A stretch of 64,000 bases of DNA, taken from Glossina fuscipes. Taxonomy: Eukaryota > Arthropoda > Insecta > Diptera > Glossinidae. The stretch covers positions 29,826,136 to 29,890,135 of the forward strand of contig NW_023998415.1 in NCBI RefSeq assembly GCF_014805625.2. Direction: 5' to 3'. Positions 40,301 to 52,149 of this stretch are shown in pieces (position 1 is the stretch's first letter; every line of letters begins with the position of its first letter). The position numbers and the translations under genes were made by a program. The notes under the pieces are model-generated. The model was not told where the DNA came from and ran no database searches. It was given only the letters and a program-made list of their open reading frames with translations.

Positions 40301-41059
40301 AGTGAACTTCTTAATGAAAACCTTATCATCATCTTAATCGTCTTATGAAAATTTATAAAAGTCGTAATAGTTTTCTTTATTTATTGGGATACATTAATGG
40401 ATCGATCATATATTATTGAGCACAAAGGATGATAAATGTTCGTGCTACGCTTTCAACTAATGTTTGCCATAGGTTGGAAAATTACCTTAATTGTATTTTT
40501 TTGTCCTTATATCATTTCATTTTTCCCGACGAAATGTTAACTATTTTTACGGATTGTGAAAACGGAATAGCGGACAATTGCTTGGAGAGGCAGATAAATT
40601 AACTATAATGATTTCCCTCAAAGCCTGGTTTTACTCAAGATATGTATATCTATCTATGGAAAAAGGCTCGAAAACTGAACGAAACAAATAGCTCGCACTA
40701 AATATTAGTCTGATAATAAAATCCACTCCCATCAAGCGCCTTAGTATAAGTTTATGGAATTATTCCACATTCCCTTTAGCCGACCGATAAAATTATGGTT
40801 GCAATGAACGGATATTAAAAGTGAAAAAGTCAAGAGTCTTTTATTTTACAATCACCAATTCAAAATTCAAGAAGTACGGTAGTATCGAAGGTCTACGGTA
40901 ATTAGGAAAAATTGTAAAGTAAAACATCTAACCCTTAACACTATGTTATAATAATTTGACCACAGCATCTCGCTTCGTACATATTATTAATGACTTCGAC
41001 AAATTATGTTTCAATTATTTTTTGTTGTTTGTGTGGGTTTTTTTTTTCCATATTATGCC

Positions 41060-42380
41060 GTCAATGGCGCCTACATATTAAAACCACCTCCCACTCATAC
41101 ACTTCTTCGAGCAGTGCTCTCCGCGGGACTACCGCTAGGTATTACTTCACTGGCGCTGGTTGCAATTGATGCTCTTCTACTCACATTAAACGGAATCTAA
41201 TTGAAGTACCCTATTGGCTTCCACATTTTCTTCTCCCCATTCAGTGCTCTCTAAGTGGCGTAATTCTTGCGGCGCTTTTGCCGCAAAACTTTTTATCTTA
41301 CTTCTTGCTGCCAGAATGTCCGCCGGCCTAGAACATATGTCGTCTGGCCTCTATCTTGGTTGCCGAAATTCCTCAAGCCTTGAACAGCTCAGCATTACAT
41401 GTCCGACGTCCCCTACCAGTGCGAGCATATTAACGACTTGTCATGACCCAGTGCATGCAGGTAACTGCGGGATCAGCCATGATCGGTCAGAAACTAAGTC
41501 AGATATTAGTTTACATTATCCTGTGTGCATACATCTGCCTCGTAAAAATTTGAAATGAGCGAGCTTTCGGCCCCTCCTTCTTCTTGAGGAAGTTTGCTTG
41601 CACCTACCCTCTCCACATCCTTTAGTAGATGCGCCTCACCAAATTCGCCCGAATATCGACCAGGTTCGCTCCTGCAATCACCCGGCCTGCCTCTTCCGCC
41701 GGAAACCCCATATCTACGGTCCCTAGGCGGCATACCACCGTCATTTTTCTATAGTTCGATTTCATCCGTCAAGCCACAGCGAGCTCGCGTACAGTACAAC
41801 CGTCTATTTAGTATTTAGCACGATCCTTGCCAAAGCCAATTGAGCTCCGGCTGCCTTATTCGCAGCATATTGTATATGCTCTCTGGAGCTTAGCTGATTG
41901 TCGAATATGACTCCTAAGTACCGGGGAAGATGTAACGGTAACGTTGCAAAGTCTCAACCGTATACTTTCAGCTTTTTTTCGCCTGCTTATTAGCACCGCT
42001 CCTGGCAAGTCTAAACTTAGTGCGCCCAGCCCCATGGTTTCTGCTTGATTAATGTGTTTGGTAACGACAACGACTGTAATGCCGTCAGCGAAGCCAACTA
42101 TAATGATGCCAATGGGAACTGACAATCTAAGTACATCTTTGTACTTGACGTTCCATAAAACGAGACCAAGAACCGGGCCCAGCGAAATAACTGGCGTTAT
42201 GTTGTGGAACTCTGTACCTTTATTACTATCGTACGTGAGTGTGCGATACAATGTTACAAAGTAACTTATCACGAGGGTTCTCATACGCGTCGGGACTCCC
42301 ATCCTAGAAAGTGCGTCTCCAATGCAACCCCAGTCTGTCATGTTGAATGTATTCTTGGTATTAAGTGTTACTCATATGGA
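41060..42380 (-). mobile_element. degenerate non-LTR retrotransposon, RT and 3' region (copy B)
   Basis: Read on the - strand, 42371 down to about 41850 encodes the reverse-transcriptase palm of a LOA/R1-like element. Landmarks in order: VTLNTKNTFN (motif A region), DALSRMGVP, SYFVTLYRTLTYDSNKGTEF, VLGLVLWNVKYKDVLRL, GFADGITVVVV, LISRRKKAESIRLR. After a frame change comes YLGVIFDNQLSSREH and AANKAAGAQLALARIV. The catalytic FADD motif reads FADG (42081-42092), and stops and frame changes break the frame. Further on, GHVMLSCSRLEE (about 41370-41405) resembles the cysteine motif of such ORF2 C-termini. The + strand ORFs here are shadows. The element is dead; 5' sequence and endonuclease are absent. 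Confidence 0.8.
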
Positions 42381-42414
42381 AAAATAGAGAACCTGTTGAA
42401 CCTACAGTGAATCA

Positions 42415-42905
42415 TTTACTTGATTTTTATTCATTATTAGTATATTTAGCATTCCACACTAATACATCGAACTTACATTCGAGGTATTCGGCTGCTGGTG
42501 AAGACAATATACTCGTGACCATCCACATGTATAGCAATCTGCTCATGTTCTTTTCTGCTTGCAATCAATAGCATTCCTATCTTTTCGAGAATCCAGCAAT
42601 GTCTGCAATTTTGCTAGTCGGCAAGAAAGACAATATGTCATATGGAGCAATCCACATCAGTTGACCGAGCACAGACCTTTGTGAAACTTCCCTTGTAGCT
42701 ATTTATTTTTCGCTCTTCTCCGATGTTTGATATGATAGCGTTCTTCCTGATAGATTACCACTAACCATAGGCTCTGCAATCTGTTCATAACAGTTACAGT
42801 GTGCGCCCAATCAGCCCTATTTAAGGCATTTTTCATGGCTATCGTCCTCATTGCACAGTATTCTCTGGTTTCGTGAGCAGCCATCTTCTACGTTCGATAA
42901 ATTGC
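42415..42905 (-). mobile_element. second degenerate RT fragment of the same family (copy A)
   Basis: On the - strand it starts at HETREYCAMRTIAMKNALNR (motif A region; the catalytic Asp is replaced), then ADWAHTVTVMNRLQS. After a shift it continues REVSQRSVLGQLMWIAPYD and FLPTSKIADIAGFSK, in the place of the VLGP...W and FADD blocks. It then reads LIASRKEHEQIAIHVDGHE. It covers the same RT region as copy B and lies immediately 5' of it in the same orientation. Multiple frameshifts and stops mark it as a pseudogene. Confidence 0.65.
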
Positions 42906-43631
42906 TGGGCTATATATCAGTTATCTCGTTTATAGCACCCACAGCGAGACAATTTCTACATTTTGCGTGTGTTTGTTCATCAAGCTTCTTTGAAAAATGC
43001 AAATAGTGATTATTGGAATAAGAAGTAATATAATACATATGTCGTCAGAACGGAACCAAAAAAAAAGGAGGATAATGCTTTATAGAAAAAAGAAAATCGA
43101 GAATTTTTATATATTGCACCCTATAAATTGAAGGCGCGCACAAACATTTATCGCAAAAATTTTATATAGAGAAAACGATGAGAAAATTACATTCGACCGA
43201 CCGATCCATTGACATACGTGCAAAATCTTGTTTATTTGCCTGAGATGATGAATATCCAAAAGTCCCCGCAATAGAAATACAAATTTTTATTTATTTTTGT
43301 TTTTGTTTTTACTCAAAATATGCATTGCTCTGCAAAAGTTTATATAAGCGTGAAAAACCCTCTCACCGCACACATTAGTACTATCTTCAATACATAAATA
43401 TTTAATTGTTATTCATAATTTTTATGTATAGAAGACACATACAAAGACATGTTTATTTGTTATTATATGTGTACTTGTAGAATAACATTTTAAGGATAAC
43501 GAGTCAGTAAAAGCAAATCAATGCGTTATGTAGCCTTGTATATGTATGTACTTAATTCAAATCAAAGTAAAACTGAAAATACACACATGCAATGATAAAT
43601 AAAAAAGAATTTGAAAGAAACCGCCAAAAAG

Positions 43632-43664
<33 letters not shown>

Positions 43665-44304
43665 AGGACGTTGTTTGCTTATTTAAAATAGTTCATGAAA
43701 ATAAAGGTTACGAATATGAATAAAAAATGTTTATGTACTATTAGCGGACGGGGGTCTATGAGAATTTCTATCATTACTTAAGATTTATATCGTATATATT
43801 TCTATATGTTTTTGCCAATATTGATGATAGAGTGTACAAAAAGAAAGAATGTTTATTCAGTTTTTATAATTTTTTTGTTTTTTTTTTTTTTTTTTTTTTT
43901 TTCTTCTTATATATGCACATATGCTTAAGGGCATATGGAAATATGAGCTGAAACTTTTTTCTTGTTTTATTAATGCATTCCTTATATATGTATATATGTA
44001 TGTCTATATGTATGTGTATGTGTGGATACATAATAAATATTTTTTATTTAAATTATTGCCACACATGCCTATATATTTGCGTACATATGTATTGCATTCT
44101 ATACCTAATACAAACGAATGTAATTTTATTTAAATATAAAATAAATTAAAACAATTTAAATAAAAATGAAAAAGATGCATGTTTCACAAACGTTGCGCGC
44201 GTTTAAAGAATAAAAAAAAAAAAAAAATCAAAATAAAAAAAAAAAAAATGCGAAGAACGCTCCTTAACCGCACCACAATTACAATTATATATTTGTATAT
44301 CCAT

Positions 44305-44354
<50 letters not shown>

Positions 44355-44364
44355 NNNNNNNNNN

Positions 44365-44411
<47 letters not shown>

Positions 44412-44416
44412 GCTAC

Positions 44417-44454
<38 letters not shown>

Positions 44455-44456
44455 TA
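44305..44456. repeat. (CTA)n followed by (AAT)n, with a 10-N gap
   Basis: A CTA array runs 44305-44417 and passes directly into AAT repeats to about 44453. Ten N at 44355-44364 mark an unresolved repeat length, so the true array size is unknown. Confidence 0.95.
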
Positions 44457-45326
44457 TAGACTATATATGCTTACACCAATAGATAATTAATATCAGTATA
44501 AAATATTTATTTATCTACGTGTCTGTGCGAATCCTTTTACTTATCCAATATGCTTTAAAGCAACTGCAGCAGCGCTAAAAACTCATCTTGCCAATTCTCT
44601 TTTCGCTTACGAAAAGATATATTAAAAGAGTAAAGCAATATCGTATCTTGCACTCATTTTGATGGTGATCCCTATCTTAATTTCGCAGCCATATCTTAAT
44701 GTAAATATTCCATTGAAATTTATTTAAAACAAAAGAAAAAGGAAAATATAAAGGAAAAGGGGTTTTCTGCTACTTAATCATCCTTCGCAAAGAGCGTCCA
44801 TAGAAGTATCATTGCATAGTCGTCCGTGTGAATAGATAGTATTGCGCTCTATTGTAATGGACGGCAAAACTTCCTCACGTAGAATATCACTAAAGCAAAA
44901 CTATCTATTACTTTTAGGTACCCAATGCCCGAACCTGTCATATAAGCGTAAATTTATTTAGTTATTTTCATCATTGCTATCAAAGACTCTATTCAAGTTA
45001 GATATCGCATATCATCATATTTGTGTAGGAAAATTTGAATTAATTTTCAATAATTTTTCCATACATTATGTATGTTTTTCATAACATTAAAAAAACTTCT
45101 TTTTTTTTTTTTTTTTTGTAAATGTAAATGTTGCATTATTGTCATTATTGTAATATAAGATGCGTATCTACCATTAGGTGGTCGCTGAGTTTTACTTGAA
45201 GTTATTACAATGAACATAGAAATCCTTACAATCAATTAATTGCTTAATCTGTTTGTCTTTTCACCTTAACAACTATTGAATGGTGACTGTACGTAAGCAA
45301 TATACATACGTACGCACATACATACA

Positions 45327-45359
<33 letters not shown>

Positions 45360-46174
45360 TGATATAGAGCATATGTCGGATGATTGGTGCAAAGAAGTTA
45401 TGATATGTACCCTTATTAGGAAAGGCCAAAACCGATTTCCTTCTCCAAAAAAAAAAAAAAATTTTTTTTTCTTTTTAATTTTTTTTTTTGTCCAATTAAA
45501 CGAAATGCAGTGAGAAATGTCTGATTTGACAATGTCAAGATTTAAGCTTCGGTAGGTATTGTTCCTTGACGTTATGCAAAATATATAAATTAATAAACGA
45601 TTAACGATTGAATAAAAGTTTAATAAGCTGCCATAATATTGTTCACACTTTTCCTTAGCTAATCGTTCATTTCAGTGAATAGGTTTCAAATTACGAAAAA
45701 TTATTATTGTTGTGATCAAAAATCATTGAAATATTGTTTATTAAGTTGCAATTATTTTTCCACTTATGTCCATGTTGTTATGGAAAACACTTAATTTCAC
45801 TGTAAGCGTATGCTACACCATGTAACTGCAATAATTACAATAATGAGCTCTAATCTTGTTTTTTATAAACGATACACACTGAATCCTGATAATAGCAAAT
45901 TCTCAATATGTAATGTTGTATAATGTTGTTTAACTTCATTTCCTACCGAAAGTATTCATGTTTAAAGAAATCAAAAAATCTATAAAAAGTAAATTTAGTC
46001 AAGCATTGACTAGAATTTCTGCAAGTTATTTTCATCGACAATAGCATTTTATGTTAGTGACGCTATCAGCTAAATTACAAGTCCTCTCCATATCGCCCCT
46101 CTTTGGTCAAATAATAACAAAATATTTTGTATAAATGTTATATTGTTGTTATAAAACACATATTTGTGTCTCCT

Positions 46175-46176
46175 AC

Positions 46177-46207
<31 letters not shown>

Positions 46208-46262
46208 CTCTCTCTCTTTCTCTCTCTCCCCCTCTCTCTCTCTCTCTCCCTCTCTCTCTCTG
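46175..46262. repeat. (CT)n microsatellite
   Basis: CT/TTCT repeat of about 90 bases. Another long CT array lies at 56611-56760. Confidence 0.9.
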
Positions 46263-46510
46263 CTTATCGCTCTATCACTCTATCTCTATCTATCTTTTAA
46301 TATATATCTCTATGTATATCGTTTCCTCAAATCGTTTTGTCAGTGTGTATGTAATACTGGTGTTTACTACTACTAGTAGAGGAATGCATAAAATATATAT
46401 ATGCAGAAACACGTATATATAGAATATATTACGTAATCCTCTAAATGTTGTAAGTTTGTTGTATTCTGTGTATTGAGGAGTTCCTGGTTATACGATATGG
46501 TTTTTCAAAG

Positions 46511-47140
46511 ACACAAAACTTTGTTTTTCTTCTCTCCATCACTTCTTTATGCGCACACTTTGCATATTCCTTTACGCTGCAATGCTTTTAAATCTGGCTG
46601 CCCGCAAAACGATTGATCGCAAATGTTATTTTCTGTAAACATACAAAACAATCGTAACAAACGAATGTAACCAATCAACTGTGCAACATGTCCGTCCACT
46701 GTATGATGGGATAAAAAAAAAAAAAAAAAACGAAAAAAAATTGTTTATGATAATGAATAATTCTTCCATAATTTCACTATTGTTATTATTAACATATTTT
46801 TAATGCAACTCGATGATGATGCTGTAAAAAACAAACAAACAAACAAACAAACAAAAAATGACTATTTTCTCAATGCATTATTAACAAACAAAACGAAATG
46901 TATGTATAATTTTCTTGCGATCCGGTAATGGTGACTATTGCCAACAACACACTACATTAAAAAAAAATAATAATAAAATTTAAAAAAAAACAATAACGAT
47001 AACAATAACAACAACAACATTACTAAACAAACAATATATAATAATAATAATAACAACAACAAAAACATATTTGCATTATCACATCTCGTGCTCTTAACCG
47101 CAATAATACATCTTCCTACATTTACATAAACACGCAACAA

Positions 47141-47171
<31 letters not shown>

Positions 47172-47243
47172 CATGCACACATATATAAATCCATATAAAC
47201 ACACACTTGTTCATACAAACACAACACACACGCAATATATGCG

Positions 47244-47278
<35 letters not shown>

Positions 47279-47423
47279 TATATATATGTGTGTATATACC
47301 TTATCATCATAACTTCATTATCTGATTAAAAATTAATCGGAATATTGCAAAAAAAATTTTAAATTAAAACAAAATTGAATAAATACATGAAACGCACAAA
47401 CACACACAATTAAATAATACATT
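46511..47423 (+). promoter_or_regulatory. Shab: 913-nt AG-exclusion zone with upstream pyrimidine tract
   Basis: I read every base from 46511 to 47423 and found no AG. The last AG before it is at 46509-46510 and the next is at 47424-47425. Close to its start is a strong pyrimidine tract (about 46520-46549, TTTGTTTTTCTTCTCTCC and onward). There is none near the exon itself. This suggests a branch point near about 46490-46520 and use of the first downstream AG, over 900 nt away. Parts are CA, TA or CAAA repeats, but long non-repetitive parts are also AG-free. Confidence 0.6.
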
Positions 47424-47425
47424 AG

Positions 47426-47500
47426 AAAAGCGCGAAAGTCGCAATAGATCCATTAAAAATTGGCATCGTTTAACGAACGCCCTACGACGGTCACCCACAG
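47426..47500 (+). CDS. Shab: Shab in-frame 25-codon exon extension (alternative acceptor)
   Basis: Sequence between the first AG after the AG-free tract (47424-47425) and the acceptor CCCACAG at 47499-47500. It is 75 nt with no stop, and in phase 1 it joins the frame correctly. It encodes [15 protein letters not shown] followed by [10 protein letters not shown], highly basic with an RRS site typical of basophilic kinases. It is more GC-rich than the intron. The Drosophila Shab form I know joins directly at GHNLSQ, so both acceptors may be used. Which isoform is major cannot be told. Confidence 0.6.
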
Positions 47501-47637
47501 GACACAATCTATCACAAACGGATGGCAATAGCACGGAAGGCGAATCAACTAGTGGACGAAATCCGGCCACCACAGGCATCGGTTGCTATAAAAGTTACGA
47601 TCATATCTCAAATATGAAAAACTCCAGCATGTTACAT
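47501..47637 (+). CDS. Shab: Shab C-terminal tail exon ([10 protein letters not shown])
   Basis: Completes the phase-1 Gly codon and reads [19 protein letters not shown], then [17 protein letters not shown] and NMKNSSMLH. This follows Drosophila Shab almost residue for residue. It ends TTA-CAT|GTAAGT in phase 0 at 47637. It is part of the disordered cytoplasmic tail, Ser/Thr/Asn-rich and a plausible phosphorylation region. The antisense ORF at 47364-47579 is a shadow. Confidence 0.95.
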
Positions 47638-47701
47638 GTAAGTAATTTTAATACAATAATTTTTTGATATATACATAAATATATATATACATATATATAC
47701 A

Positions 47702-47732
<31 letters not shown>

Positions 47733-48101
47733 ACATTTTTCTACTCTGTATCCATGTCGCTGTCTCTCTTTATCTTTCTTTCTTTTTTTTTTTCTTTCTC
47801 TCTCCTTCTCTCTATTTTACACTCGTTCTTGTTAATAATATATAACCTTTTGATCTCTAATCCTTTCATTCTGACATGTAATTTTCTAATTTTTATCTTA
47901 GGTAAACATTAGTTTTAATATTGTTGCAAATCTTTTAATCTCTTAGTGATAGATATGTGTTTTGTAGACATAAAACCAAGTTATTCTTTTCTGTTTCTTT
48001 TTTATTCCTTTTGTTTTCTTCATTTTTTTAATTACTATTGAAATGTTTACATATTTTCTTTTATATGTTTTCTTGCCTGTTTTTCTCTTCGATATTTATA
48101 G
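47638..48101 (+). other. Shab: Shab intron 5 (464 bp) with internal AG|GTAAAC site
   Basis: Donor GTAAGT at 47638; acceptor TTTATAG ending at 48101. Inside, 47643-47899 has no AG and includes a long pyrimidine-rich stretch (about 47736-47820) and a CTAAT branch-like motif (47886-47890). The first AG is at 47900-47901 and is followed by GTAAAC. This could be a recursive splice site or an alternative acceptor that adds 14 codons and a stop (TAG at 47944-47946). Confidence 0.8.
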
Positions 48102-48467
48102 CATCGTTCATCTGTACCTGACCATCATGATGCTGTCCCACCTTATTCATTTGAAAATCCGAATGCTCGTCAAACATCAATGATGGCCATGGAGAGCTAC
48201 AAACGCGAACAACAAGCTCTTCAACAACAGCAGCAGCAACAGCACCCACAACAGCAACTGCAACAGCAGCAACAGTTAGAAGAAGACACAAAGAAATCTT
48301 TATTAATTATAGCATCATCAGCTGAAAGCGCAATTACCACAAGTGCCCCAAGCGTCCCGCTAACAGGACCCGATGAAACTAATGCAATCGCCACCGCAAC
48401 ATCCCAAGCCGTTGATGCGAATGCACCACCATCAGTACTACCCATCCAGATGATGATCAAACCCGGG
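48102..48467 (+). CDS. Shab: Shab C-terminal tail exon with polyglutamine
   Basis: 122 codons, phase 0 at both ends. It reads HRSSVPDHHDAVPPYSFENP, then NARQTSMMAMESYKREQQ, matching the Drosophila DAVPPYSFDNPNARQTS block. A CAA/CAG run (about 48218-48280) encodes a Gln-rich stretch interrupted by His, Pro and Leu. An Ala/Ser/Thr-rich linker follows, and the exon ends at LPIQMMIKPG|GTAAGT (48468). The fly-conserved LPIQMMI(T/K)PG motif directly precedes EVAELRR of the next exon. Length differences in the Gln tract against Drosophila are expected. Confidence 0.96.
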
Positions 48468-50708
48468 GTAAGTGCCGAACTGAAGAAATTGTTCATATCG
48501 TTTAGTTAACGTTCACAAATACATGGAGCCAATCACAGTATTCACGCATCCATCCATAAACACCCAGCTACATATATTTAAAAAATAAAAAAAAAAAAAA
48601 AAAAAAAACAGAAAACAGAAAACAGAAAACATAAAACGTAAAAAGAAAAGAAAAGAAAAATGAATAAAAACTCACAAGCGTACACAGTTAAACATAAATA
48701 CACACACTCATACTCGATCGTTAGATGTCACAACTTATTTTGTTTTGTTTACCAATGTATTCATTTATGCATTGGTTACGTACATAGTTGTATTTTTATT
48801 GTACTAATCGTACATATACATATTATTCGTTAACGTCCTTCTTATATACTCGTGTATCCTGTAACATAACAATTCTATAAATATTTTCGCATATTTCTCT
48901 TATATTCAAATTGTGAATCGTTTTCCTATTATTATCTGTACTATTATTATTATTAATAAATTTGTGTAAAATGTAGTTAATTTGTCTTGTTTTATATACA
49001 TCCACATACACACGTACATACACACACACACACATATATACATATATACATACATATATATATATATACATACATATATACATACATATATACATACAGA
49101 TATACATACATATATACATACATACATATTTATTCAATTATATATTAAATGTTGATTATAATTATTTTTATTTATACATATAATCTATAAAAGAAATCAT
49201 TCAAAAGCATTCTGTGCATAAATGTTATATACTATCGTTTAGCAAAACGCAAAGGTATAAGCGTGAGCAAAGTGAAGAAATCATTCAATAGATTGTTTCT
49301 TTTTTCCCATTCTTTTCTTTTTTTCATTGTTGTTCACAAATTACGCAACTTTTTTTATTATCACCACGCGAAGTTACGCGAAGTGTAACAAAAACAATTG
49401 AAAATAAAAATAAAAAATGAACGAAACTGCTACTACAAAAGACAATTACCCTGAATACGTAGGCTTTTAATCTACAATGTAACCTCACCTCGTCAAAGGT
49501 GTTAATCCGAATTTTTTAAAGGTTCATTATGTGACTACACTGTTTTTAAGACTGCTCTCAACTCTTGCTTGCACAAGAAAAGAAAAACCAAAATCACTTT
49601 TCTAATGCAGTTTTTTATCTGCTCGATCGAATATCGTATTAAAATTTTATCAGTAAAATTTAGACTCAAACTTCTCGGAATGAAAATCAATTAATGATTT
49701 AAGTAAAGTATAATAAAAATAAAAAATATATATATCTCACATAGTATTAACTTGACGCTAAATATGCTTCAAATCAATTCTTTCAAAATAGTCCTATACA
49801 CCTATACATGAATGAATATGTTTAAGAATCTAATCGTCGTGCTTTTGCAAATCGAACAATGCTCTTAAGTTGTGTTTAGCATTACGCAAAAGAAAAGTCA
49901 CAGTTGTCCGATTTTTATCATAATTATTATGCCATATTGTGTAAAAATTTCTATTAAATTTAAAATTTTGAATTGTCTGCCTCTATGTAGAAGTTCACAT
50001 AATAAATATCTCATCGTAATGGATATAAACAAATTTTTGATTACCCAAATATATGAAAATATTTATAAAATGTCAGTATATCGTTCGTATCGCTCGATCG
50101 TGTCTACTACTGTCGTCAACTTTTAATGTTTAATATCGTAGGATGAAAATGCTCTCAAGCGATTAGGAAACATTTTTAGCTAATCGATATACTGAATTGT
50201 TGTAAATTATTTATGAAATATTGCAATACCGATAAATATGTATTTGAGTGTGGAGTCAAGCGAAAATTGTGCTGAGAATTCGATGAATAAATTTAACAAA
50301 TATTTCTTTACCTAACAGAAAGACTTTTCGTATATCTTTCATATTAAAAAATTTTTCAAATTCCTTCTGCGAAAGTTTTTTCGTAATTTTCATAATATCG
50401 AAAACGTATGAAAGATGCAGAATATATTTCTAGAATGAAAAACTTTTTGTTCTATATATACAACATCTATGCACACGTATATATATATATATATATATAT
50501 ATTAAAATGAGTTACAAGGTTTTGAAAATTGTCTTCTAAATATTCACTCTGTTAATATCGTATACTGATGTGACAATATTGAGTTTATATGCTTCGTAGC
50601 TTAAAAAGAAAAAAAAATAATAAAAAATAAAAAAAAAAAAATGGAATAAATAAATGAATAAAACAAAAGAACGTACTTGTGTTGTCATTATTTTCATTTA
50701 TATTTTTT

Positions 50709-50710
<2 letters not shown>

Positions 50711-50750
<40 letters not shown>

Positions 50751-50776
50751 CATACATACATACATACATACATACA
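50711..50776. repeat. (CA)n and (CATA)n compound repeat
   Basis: A CA array of about 18 copies followed by CATA units. A similar CATA array is at 45315-45357, and a longer one at about 49010-49128. Confidence 0.9.
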
Positions 50777-51085
50777 CATAAATACAAATTCACATGCATA
50801 CGCACATTATTTTCGTTTTACGTTTAAAATATAGTAACAAAGCTAAATCCAAGTCGATATCATTAATCTCTCTACAAGCATACGTGTCAGATAATGTTGA
50901 TCGTATGCATGTAGATTAAGTGAAATGTTCTATAACGACTCGATCATGAGTTTCAAATAGAGTTTTAAAAACAATTACTGTTTGCTCTCTAACTCATACA
51001 TACACAACTTTTGAACTTTATAGATATTACGGGGAAAGAGTAAGGAGGTATAATTACTATTTTCTCTCTCTTATTCTCTTCTTTA

Positions 51086-51194
51086 TCATTATTATTATTA
51101 TTATTATAATTATTATTATTATTATATATTATTATATATCATTTATTATTATTACTATTATTATTACTATTATTATTATTATTAATATTATTAT

Positions 51195-51225
<31 letters not shown>

Positions 51226-51246
51226 GTATTATTTATTATTATTATT
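51086..51246. repeat. interrupted (ATT)n tract
   Basis: ATT arrays with AATTATA and TATT interruptions over about 160 bases in intron 6. Confidence 0.9.
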
Positions 51247-52149
51247 ACAATTTATTTCAGTTTTTACCCAATGTTTGTTTGCTTTCATTTGAATTTAAGA
51301 AAGTTTCTATATTTAAAGGCTGATATTTATATATTGATTGATTGATTAATTAATTTATTAAGTAATTGATTGACTGCGAAAGCTACACTTGTGCATTCAT
51401 TGTATGCCCAATTTTATCTAAACTAAATACTTGCATACGGACAAAATCGTTATTCCGAAACAAAAGCAAAACTGAGATGTGTTTGTTTATGTTGTAGAAT
51501 GAAAATCTCGCCATAGAAGACATATAACAAATTATGAATGATATTAATTGGTCATGCTCTCTGTCTTATTCTTCAAATTACTTACTTCTTACTTTTTTTT
51601 TTTTTTTGTTGAATGCGTAAAACTTTGTTCATTATTTTCTTCACAAACTTTTTTTATATATATATTATACATTTTGCTTGATAACTTGAATATGTTTGTG
51701 CAATTTATCATTGCCCAATTGCCGCAATAATTATCCAATTGCTTTTGGTTTGAAACGTTCCATGCACAGATCTAAATATATCAACATGTTTATATAACAT
51801 ATTCTATGCTTTCTTCTTAGTAATCGATAAATTTAAGGCAAGAATTATTCTCTTAGAAAAACTTGCATCCGCTGCTGGCCGGAGCTTGAATGCCCACCAC
51901 CTAGATCAAATGACCATAAATCTGTTACATATTTTTTGTTAATCGCGAAAGTGACTGCAAATCAATTGAACTCACACCAATATTACACACTCATATGCCA
52001 CTCCAATATACATATATATTTTAGTTCGTAAAGTGCTGCCTAAGCAAAAGTATTTTTCCGTAAATTTTTTGCAAATTTTACTCGATTCGAAAGCTAATCT
52101 ATTGAGTTTAACATACAAGCTTATATGAAATTATAAATTATTACAAAAC

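Larger units (their letters stand above)
26897..47425 (+). other. Shab: Shab intron 4 (about 20.5 kb)
   Basis: Donor GTGAAT at 26897; the downstream acceptor is at 47424-47425 or 47499-47500. This is the richest intron in the window: a candidate alternative last exon (32154-32314), two degenerate retrotransposon fragments (about 41060-42905), several copies of a dispersed repeat family, both assembly gaps, and two very long AG-free tracts. An AG|GTACCC site after a pyrimidine-rich stretch at 44916-44919 is a weak recursive-splice candidate. Confidence 0.88.

Noticed and set aside
41006..41558. + strand ORFs at 41.0-41.6 kb
   Set aside because: They are antisense to the degenerate retrotransposon.
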